Positions 8,774-14,920 of a stretch of 14,920 nt of DNA are shown one piece after another (within the stretch, counting starts at the first letter, position 1; each line of letters starts with the position of its first letter). The translations under genes and the position numbers were made by a program. The DNA is from Theristus sp. LFF4_11 (lineage: Eukaryota; Nematoda; Chromadorea; Monhysterida; Xyalidae): the NCBI GenBank assembly GCA_030248135.1, contig JASANC010004275.1, positions 1-14,920 of the forward strand, written 5' to 3'. Below the pieces are notes generated by a model. That model had not been told where the DNA came from. It was given only the letters and a program-made list of their open reading frames with translations, and ran no database searches.

Positions 8774-10679
8774 ATGGAACACACCGGTCATAAGAACAAC
8801 AACGCGCGTCTCGCTCAAACGAAAAAGCCGGTCGTCTCCTACGCGTATTATGTGCAGCAGTTTCTGCATTTCGTCTACTACACGTTCGTCCGAGCGATCT
8901 ACAAATGGTTCATGCACGTGTACAGTGATCGAAGTGAAATTGAGCGAATTCTCGAGCAACAGCAAACGTTGTGTCAGTCGGCGAAAGTGAAATCGATTGA
9001 GTATTCGTTGGGGCACTCGAAACGACCCGAACTGTCGCAGTTGCCCCATGGATGCCCGGTAGGCAGCGTTGGCAGTGCTGTGCAGCTGATCATGAAGGTT
9101 AGGACAAAAAAGGGTGCATTTCTTGTCTTGCACGCTGGTTTATTGACTGTATCAAGCAAGAAGCATTCAACCAGGGGAGACGGAGTGGAATTGCTTACCA
9201 TGGTGCCATCAGCGATTACTACTTAGTTCTAGACAGTTTTTTCGTTATAGATCAAACAAAAAAGCTTGTTGAGCATGTTCATCGATACTGATCATTGATT
9301 AAATTCAACTAAAACACGTTGGCTTTTTAATAAAACTACAAGACAGTAAAGGGCACGACAAAACTTCGCTTTGCTGAATGCTGACTGAAAACACTTTCAT
9401 TCTTGATAAAAACAGGTGAAATTCGTTCCAAAATCACGGCAGCACGTTCTCATGAGACCGTTGACATTGGCGCTGTCGCAGCTGCTTGGCTATTACACGC
9501 TCGTCAGAGATGTAGAACGAAGACGACAGATGAAATACGACGACTCGGATGTGACGCATGAACGCGCACTGTTGAAGGTGACTCACTTGTGAATGCGAAT
9601 TGCTGATTGGCTCTCTGACGTCGTTTAAGCTGCACAGTTTAGCGCAGATAAACGCGTAATGTTGGTGATTGGTTGCTTTTGAATTGTGCACTGTAATTTG
9701 TGCGTTCGCCCGGGCAACTCGATGCAGTTGCAATGCAGCCAATCCTTGCGTTGTTCGATTGCTGCTGATTGAAGTCAGAGATGACTGGGGTTGACTATTT
9801 GTGGAACTGACTTGGTTCAATTGCAGCTCTGGTCTCTTCTGCTGCCTGACGTCGAATTGACGGACCGAATAACGAAACAATGGCAAGAAATCGGCTTCCA
9901 GGGCGACAATCCGTCGACCGATTTCCGCGGCATGGGCATACTTGGCCTCGAGCAGTTGGTGTACTTCTGCGAAACGCAGCGCGCAACTGCGAAGCGGCTC
10001 TATTCGATGTCGTTGCACCCACAATCCGGGTTTGATTTTTTTGTTGAAAACACATGTCAATTCGTGTCCGTGTTTATTTTGGCTTAACTTTTTCTCTTTG
10101 AGCTTTGAAAGTATCAATTCGGTCTGAAAGCTTATTTTTTACTCAGATTTCCGTTCGCGATCGCCGGTATCTCGATGACGTCATTGTCACGTGATTTGTT
10201 GCGTTCCGCTCACTTGCAAACTCACTTTTACAATACTCTGGATCGAGCTCCCACAATTGAGGACTTTCATCGGGTTTATTGTGAGTCAGTTGTTTTCGCG
10301 GTTCGTTTGTGCTCAGTACTCTGAGCTGTGCAGAACATGAGCACCATTTTCATAATTTTGCGTGTCGGTTCTGATAAAACTTGTTTATTAGCATGGATTT
10401 ATTTTAATACAACCGTCGATCAATCCATGACAGCATAGTCACCCGACTTTAAATTATTCAAATTCACAACTGTGACTGATGTCTGCTAAATTGGTGTCTC
10501 ACGTCGTTTCTCACTTTGCCACCACAGGTCAAATCTTCGTGTTCTTCTCAGTCGTCTGGCGTAACTCGAATCCCAGCTCAATAATGGAGTTCAACAGTGT
10601 CAGGGAGCGATTGCACGACGATCTCGTTCGTGTGCTCTCTGACGACACTGCGACGCTACCGTCCGCTAAGTTGGACTGA
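8774..10679 (+). CDS. ELMOD: ELMO domain-containing protein (ELMOD-type Arf/Arl GAP), intact, 5 exons
   Basis: Exons are 8774-9097, 9416-9577, 9827-10029, 10147-10280 and 10528-10679. All introns (318, 249, 117, 247 bp) are GT-AG and phases match, giving 324 residues, close to vertebrate ELMOD1/2. Residues 22-50 are rich in aromatic and hydrophobic residues, as in the family N-terminus, and may contact membrane. The ELMO domain starts at about residue 130. The GAP signature is complete: W181, then GFQ, P, TDFRG and GxxGLxxL, with the catalytic arginine at R196. Further matches are HPQSGFPFAIAGIS, IEDFHRVYC across the last splice, and SIMEFNSVRE near the C-terminus. Family members stimulate GTP hydrolysis by Arf/Arl GTPases such as Arl2. 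The ATG has G at -3 and +4; the frame stays open upstream but without another ATG. It faces GIPC tail to tail. I cannot say which ELMOD paralogue it is. Confidence 0.93.
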
Positions 10680-11364
10680 CGCGGGGTGATTCAATGGATT
10701 TAAATTAGTCTTGGCGTTGGATGGATTCACGAATGGAGAGAATTGGTTGAGGACAAAGATTTTTTTAGGTGTTTATGAGGTGTGTAATACACCTGTTTTA
10801 TTAAATAAAAGAACTAGTTTCCTTTCTGCGTCTGCATACGCATTGAGTCGCAGAACCTGAAAAATTGATAATATACACCTCACATTTTTTTGCAAAAAAA
10901 ACCCTGTTCGGTGAGTGTTTACGCATTACGCCACAACGTTGGCTCCTTGGTTTACATTCCAATTCGGTCTTTGTGATATTGTTCTGTACATAATTATCAC
11001 TTCTTATGAAGTTCTTATCAGGGTCATTTGGATTATGCATTATTTTGAGAGCTTTGTGTTCTGTCCGTCTGAAATTTGTATGTTTTGCTTTATCAGATTG
11101 ACTTGCTCATCAAACTAAGCCAGCGCCTCGTGTTTTTTTTTGTTTTACGAAAGACTTCGATTTTCAAGTTTCAGTAAAGTTGATCGCAACCTCGAATAGT
11201 AAGTAGCACAAATTGTATTTCAATCAATTGTGTTGTTGTCTGATGGTAGACCGTATGGAATTATCGACAGGATTACTAAGTACCCCAGAAGAGAAAATCT
11301 CTGAATCAGTTTGCACTCATGAGCAACCCACGCAGATGAGTATACTGTACAAGAAATAGCTCAA
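10680..11364. other. Shared 3' flank of ELMOD and GIPC
   Basis: 685 bp between the two stop codons. It holds the two-way poly(A) element and otherwise AT-rich UTR-like sequence. The short ORFs at 10801-11040 and 10915-11118 lack domains and are not preserved in the mirror copy. Confidence 0.7.
10797..10809. terminator. Palindromic two-way poly(A) signal TTTATTAAATAAA
   Basis: AATAAA on the plus strand (10804-10809) lies 125 bp after the ELMOD stop. AATAAA on the minus strand (10802-10797) lies about 560 bp after the GIPC stop. One 13-bp palindrome can thus serve both convergent genes, and the mature 3' ends would overlap by a few tens of bases. Confidence 0.7.
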
Positions 11365-13878
11365 TCAAACGCCGTAATCAGCCAGACAACGTCGCGGAGT
11401 GTTAGATTCTGCTGTGTGCTTGTCATTTTTGTCACGTTCATTGTTGTTCTTGCCAGTTTGCTTTTCTCCCTTGGCACAATCACGCCAGTAATCGGTCAGC
11501 ACACCCCAGACGTCAAAAATCAACTTTGCTGGCAACTGCAGTATTTTCAGCTCGTCGTCGCTCGCCAATTTTGCGGTGAATTCACGCGGGTTTTCTGGAA
11601 CCATGATGAAAAAATGGTGAACTTTTTCGGTGTGCAGGGCTGGCTGGCTACTGGGTTTCGGTTGACATGCTGATTGGCTGCACCGTCGTACAACACGCAG
11701 ACTCAAATCTTAGCAGCAGCTTTCAAGTCTATCGTCTTACTCTGCAATTCAATTGAATTGCGCAGGGTTTTTCTCATTGTGGTTAGATCGGAACCACCAA
11801 TCATCGTGTCATATTTAAAATTAACCCAAATCATCAAGATGACCGTTCCACTTTTAACGTGTCACAATTTCCCCATTGCCACTTCAAATCTCACCACAGT
11901 TCACTGCGCACTGCCAAATGGCCATCGCCAGCTGCTGGTCGCTGATGCCGAAGTACTCCTCGATGTGCCCGTTGATGCGGTCTAGGACGTGCTCGTTCGC
12001 CTGTTCACACTCCATCACGGCCACGCCCGTGTGCACTTTGAAACGAATCGTTTTTGTGCCTGCGTGACATTTTTGGGAAACTGTTTTAGCAAGAGCGATT
12101 TTCATTTAGGCGATCAACTTGGTTCGGGTCAAGTTCAGTCCGCTGATTGGCTGTCATGAGCAGGCGACCAATCAGCACTGAGAAAACAGCAGCAAATAAA
12201 AATTGTGGGGCTTGATATCAAAGGTTTCTTCCCTGCAATGCATTTCGATTGATAACTCCCATCGGTTCCAAAAACCCGATGGTACCAAAAAACTCCGGTG
12301 GTTTCAGATAACGTTGAACGTCGCTGAGCGTCCCGTGAAATCTTGACCAGTGCCCTCGCAGCATGAGAGGGAGACAGCTGTGAGCGCTGCAGTTATCCAC
12401 CCAGCACGAATGCATATCCAATTCCCACCAACCATCGTTCAGAGTCCGCTTCTGGGCGCGTGTCTGATTTGTCGCTCTTGGCGCGATCGCATTGAAGCCG
12501 GATCGCAGCGGCTCAACGAGTCGCAACGTGAACGGCTGGCCGACTGGGATCTCTTTTAGTTTCGATGAAACATCAAGGTGACGGCGACCTTCGCATGAAT
12601 AGTCATCGATGCGCAGGAAACAGTCGCCGACCTAGAATGGGAGTGTTTGAGGTGTGTTGCTGTCGGTTGGAGTTACAGGAGCACGAAGAAAACGGCCCTT
12701 ACAATAGCTCCGTTTTCTCAGTGAAATTGCGCTGATTCGCCTTTAAAGGCGCATTCATGAAGAAGTATTTAGTGACGCGGTTACCTACGCGGTCACTGAT
12801 TACTGCTTCATGAATGCCCCTTTAGTCGTCCTTTCGTGAAATGGTGGATCGTTTTGGATCCGCATCAGAAGAAATGCGTCCGCAAACAATCGACCTTCAA
12901 CGCTGGATCCAGGCTGGCCGCAGTTGAGTTTGGCTTGATGCGTTTGATGTAGACGACGCCTGCACCGTTATCCGCAACCACAATGCCCAGCAACGGCTCG
13001 CACTTCACAACTTGCACCTCTTTGCGTTGGCCTGAAGTTAAAACTGAACTGAATTGTGGTTTTTAAAATAAAGACTGGAATGTATGTAGCTAATATTGCA
13101 ATTCGATATTCAAACACTGAGAAAACAAGGCTACTGAAACGCGTTTGTGAGAGAACAACTTGTGAGAACACGATTTTAGGCGCCCTTTAGCAGTCATTTT
13201 AATTGCGCATGAAGCCTATCAAAATTTGTTTCGTTTCTATGAAACTGACCGCGCACATGCACGAATATGAATGCGCCAATCGGCAGTTGGCCAGTGCAAA
13301 CTCTGTTCATATCATTCAATTGGTGGGTGTTCACGGTGCAGTACAGCAACTCGTTCAAGTTCAGTTGAAATGCTGTTGAAATGCAACGATACAGTTGCAT
13401 CAGGCTGCAAACACAGTTGATTCAACGTGCGTACGCAGATTAGGAGATTACAAAAAGTCGTCACGGATGTTTTGTTCAGGAAAAGTTATACAAAGTATGC
13501 AGTATGGTGATTGACTGCAATTTCACACACAGACTCGGATCAGGTGCAAAAAATCCTGCCAAAGTGGAGCGTTTCGGCACCTTATTGCTGATTGGCTGCA
13601 TCTCAAACGTGTGCAACCAAGTCGTGCCAACGTGCAAGATCAGCCATCAAACACAGAAATCAGCCTTACCGACGAACCTCTCAAATCCACCAATCAGCAG
13701 CGTCGGACTACCGTGCGCCAGTTGACATTGGAAGCTAAGCTGTTTCACGACGTCGTTTGTGCTGCCAGTTTCGATCGCTTCAATGGCACTGTCGCACTTT
13801 TTCTCGTTTGTCACATCTTGTGCGGTCATTAGACGTTTGTCTGAGACGCCCTGGTGGACTGCTTGGTTGTCAATGGCA
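11365..13878 (-). CDS. GIPC: GIPC-type PDZ adaptor protein (GH1-PDZ-GH2), intact exons
   Basis: Minus-strand exons are 13878-13678, 13404-13250, 13031-12895, 12631-12433, 12059-11895 and 11594-11365. All junctions are GT-AG with compatible phases (2, 1, 0, 1, 1). From the in-frame ATG at 13829 the product is 345 residues, close to vertebrate GIPC1. GH1 shows QCQLAHGSPT (35-44) and LLYCTVNTH. The PDZ domain spans about 106-188, with LLGIVVADNGAG as the ligand-binding loop and strand, then YIKRIK, and FTLRLVEP at its end. GH2 shows an EYFGISD helix and NPREF..LIFDVWGVL (about 271-302). GIPC proteins link membrane receptors through the PDZ domain to myosin VI through GH2 during endocytic trafficking. 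After WGVL there are about 43 further residues rich in Lys, Asn and Asp, more than usual. The first listed exon has an excellent 3' splice site, so coding may begin further upstream; the true start is open. Confidence 0.92.
12143..12175. promoter_or_regulatory. Paired CCAATCAG (NF-Y-type) octamers in a GIPC intron
   Basis: CTGATTGG at 12143-12150 and CCAATCAG at 12168-12175 lie in opposite orientation, 25 bp apart, inside the 373-bp intron. The octamer is the classical CCAAT-box core. The pair is conserved in the left arm at 891-898 and 916-923. It is part of a wider excess of this octamer in the window. Confidence 0.3.
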
Positions 13879-13937
13879 CTGGTAAGAAAAAAGGCAGACG
13901 TTAAAAAACACATAAAAAACGTTCGATAATGAACGAA

Positions 13938-14113
13938 CAGTGTTTTTAGCCGGGGCTAACGGTGAAAGGTGTACAGAACGCCGTCAAGTTCGGCGCCCAT
14001 AGAGTTTTCTCTGTTGCTAAGTGTCTGTATACCCCTCGGTGGGGCTCGATCCCCCGAACCCGGAACGGCCAGACAAGAGTCTAACCCGCTATCACCCAGG
14101 CACGAGGGCGACA
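13938..14113 (-). mobile_element. tRNA-derived SINE, copy 2 (in GIPC intron)
   Basis: Reverse-oriented relative of 5369-5565. It shares the TGTCRCCCTCGTG start, a B box within GGGGGATCGAGCCCC (14055-14041), GAGAAAACTCTATGGGCGCC and GGCTAAAAACA at the end. It lacks the (AAC)n tail. It lies in the intron just upstream of the first firm GIPC exon. No clear target duplication was found. Confidence 0.8.
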
Positions 14114-14198
14114 TGATATGGTGCTGTGATACGTGAAGCTTGCAGTTTTTCCCCACCGCGGCCGCAGTGCCCACGCCTCCAACAAGTGCGATGGACAC

Positions 14199-14620
14199 CA
14201 GGCTTGATGCTTTCCGAAAACGTTTTTCCTCATAACCAGTTGTTCTCGGCCAAATAAACTCAGCATTTCTTGTGACTTGAGATGAAAGTGAAACACAGCT
14301 GTCCTAAAAGCTTTGATCTCATACCAACTCTCCGGTGTCTCATCCATACCGCCCACTTGCAAACCATCCGTCGACTCAAACTCAGTATCTTCTTTTGTTC
14401 CCATCGTTTTCCAAATGCCTTTTTCTTGAATGAACTGAATGCGCGCAGTGCTCGTGTACAACAGCTGGCTCAACGATGAGCCCATGGTGTCCGTGAGTTT
14501 GCGACTATTTTCGTTTTGATTGTTGTTAGTTTGATTCTGTGTGTCGGTTGAAGATGTGTTTTGATAATTCGTGTCAATGGTGATGTCGTGAATTTGAGAA
14601 GTTGATGTGGTGTTGGTTTG
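14199..14620 (-). CDS. Candidate 5' coding exon of GIPC
   Basis: A minus-strand frame is open for over 400 bp from a strong 3' splice site (GCTATTTTTTTCAG ending at 14621). The first part is rich in Asn, Thr and Gln; then comes MGSSLSQ (ATG at 14485), which fits an N-myristoylation start, followed by ordinary-looking protein sequence. Two possible 5' splice sites end the exon at 14325 (followed by GTATGAG) or 14199 (followed by GTGTCC). Both leave phase 2, which matches the first firm GIPC exon at 13878. No domain is recognised. It may be a GIPC N-terminal extension or part of a neighbouring gene. Confidence 0.45.
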
Positions 14621-14777
14621 CTGAAAAAAATAGCAGCGGTTTAGTTCCCAAGTTGAAAGCACACGTGCAATTTGTTCAGTTTGGATGATTGGTTGGTCAA
14701 CCAGCACGAAACAGCCGATCAGCATGCATTTCAGCTTGTACAGGAAAAGTGCAACGATACCGTATGTCTCGTTTTAC

Positions 14778-14846
14778 CTTGTGCGCTGTGTTTTTCTTGT
14801 TCTTTCTCTGAAGACGACGACGACGTTGACGGGAGCGACGAGTCAT
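14778..14846 (-). CDS. Candidate first exon, very basic N-terminus
   Basis: ATG at 14846 opens 23 codons (MTRRSRQRRRRLQRKNKK...) to AAG followed by GTAAAA at 14777, a good 5' splice site in phase 0. It joins in phase to the candidate exon starting at 14620. The frame is also open upstream to the window end, so the start is uncertain. A second frame across the same DNA is Pro/Ser-rich, resembling GIPC N-termini, but its phase 1 end does not fit the next exon. Confidence 0.25.
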
Positions 14847-14920
14847 ACGAACGAACAGCAGGAGGAGGAAGTGGCTTCGGGTGATGATGACGGTTGGGTG
14901 GGGGCAACGGTTGGTGGGTG

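Larger units (their letters stand above)
8040..13053. repeat. Right arm of the inverted duplication
   Basis: This is the partner of 1-5049. The arm starts inside element B, about 44 bp from its right end, and carries the GC-rich MITE, intact ELMOD and GIPC exons 4-7. The outer homology limit near 13053 lies in GIPC intron 3 and is set only by the window edge on the left side, not by loss of similarity. Because both genes are open here, this arm is taken as the functional and ancestral copy. Confidence 0.95.

Noticed and set aside
8501..9133. 210-codon minus-strand ORF and the shorter version at 3953-4480
   Set aside because: It is antisense to ELMOD exon 1 and runs into the GC-run MITE, giving Gly/Pro-rich sequence. 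No domain; explained by the sense exon and composition.
9098..9226. Open reading frame continuing past ELMOD exon 1
   Set aside because: Family homology stops at the GT at 9098 and resumes in exon 2 at 9416 in the same phase. The continuation is intron sequence.
1..13053. The arms as terminal inverted repeats of one giant transposon
   Set aside because: The arms contain ordinary host genes with introns. The inner boundary cuts through a hAT element, and no transposase or target duplication frames the whole unit.
1..13053. Simple missed-adapter (read-through) artefact of long-read sequencing
   Set aside because: That artefact gives a palindrome with almost no spacer. Here 3 kb of unique spacer is joined to the right arm, and the left arm lacks its reverse copy. 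Other misassembly types remain possible.
14672..14884. Plus-strand acidic ORF near the window end
   Set aside because: No domain. The Asp/Ser run results from GAC/GAN triplets, and the opposite strand offers better splice-compatible exons.

Overview
This window reads as nuclear DNA of an animal. It carries two spliced protein genes with short GT-AG introns (117-373 bp), a tRNA-derived SINE family and three different short hAT-type DNA transposons. GIPC-type PDZ proteins are an animal family. The phylum cannot be told from the sequence alone; the short introns suggest a fairly compact invertebrate genome.

The dominant structure is a long inverted duplication. Positions 1-5049 are the reverse complement, with differences, of about 8040-13053, around a 3.0 kb spacer. 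The left arm runs off the window edge. The right arm and its flank hold two intact genes facing each other. An ELMO-domain GTPase-activating protein (ELMOD type, 5 exons, 8774-10679, plus strand) meets a GIPC-type GH1-PDZ-GH2 adaptor (6 recognised exons, 13878-11365, minus strand). A palindromic double poly(A) signal at 10797-10809 lies between them. The left arm holds the mirror copies. The ELMOD copy (4312-2386) has a nonsense codon and frame-breaking length changes. The GIPC copy (22-1699, exons 4-7 only) has several frameshifts. Both are called pseudogenes.

Left to right: broken GIPC copy, broken ELMOD copy, GC-rich hAT-type MITE copy, a 45-bp hAT tip where the arm ends, spacer with a SINE (5369-5565), a possible orphan cysteine-rich exon (5949-6059), an AT-rich hAT-type element (6471-7222), a second hAT-type element (7299-8083), the GC-rich MITE (8111-8655), intact ELMOD, intact GIPC, a reverse SINE in a GIPC intron, and candidate GIPC 5' exons up to the window end. 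All three complete transposons have perfect 8-bp target duplications. Together they fill most of the 2.3 kb upstream of the ELMOD start codon.

The inner end of the left arm lies inside one hAT element that is complete, with its target duplications, on the right side. The right arm plus the 3' spacer is therefore the ancestral order, and the left arm is a later inverted copy whose breakpoint falls at a transposon tip. Parts of the arms are almost identical while others carry many small insertions. This points either to gene conversion or to uneven consensus quality in the left arm. I see no prokaryotic, viral or CRISPR-like system.
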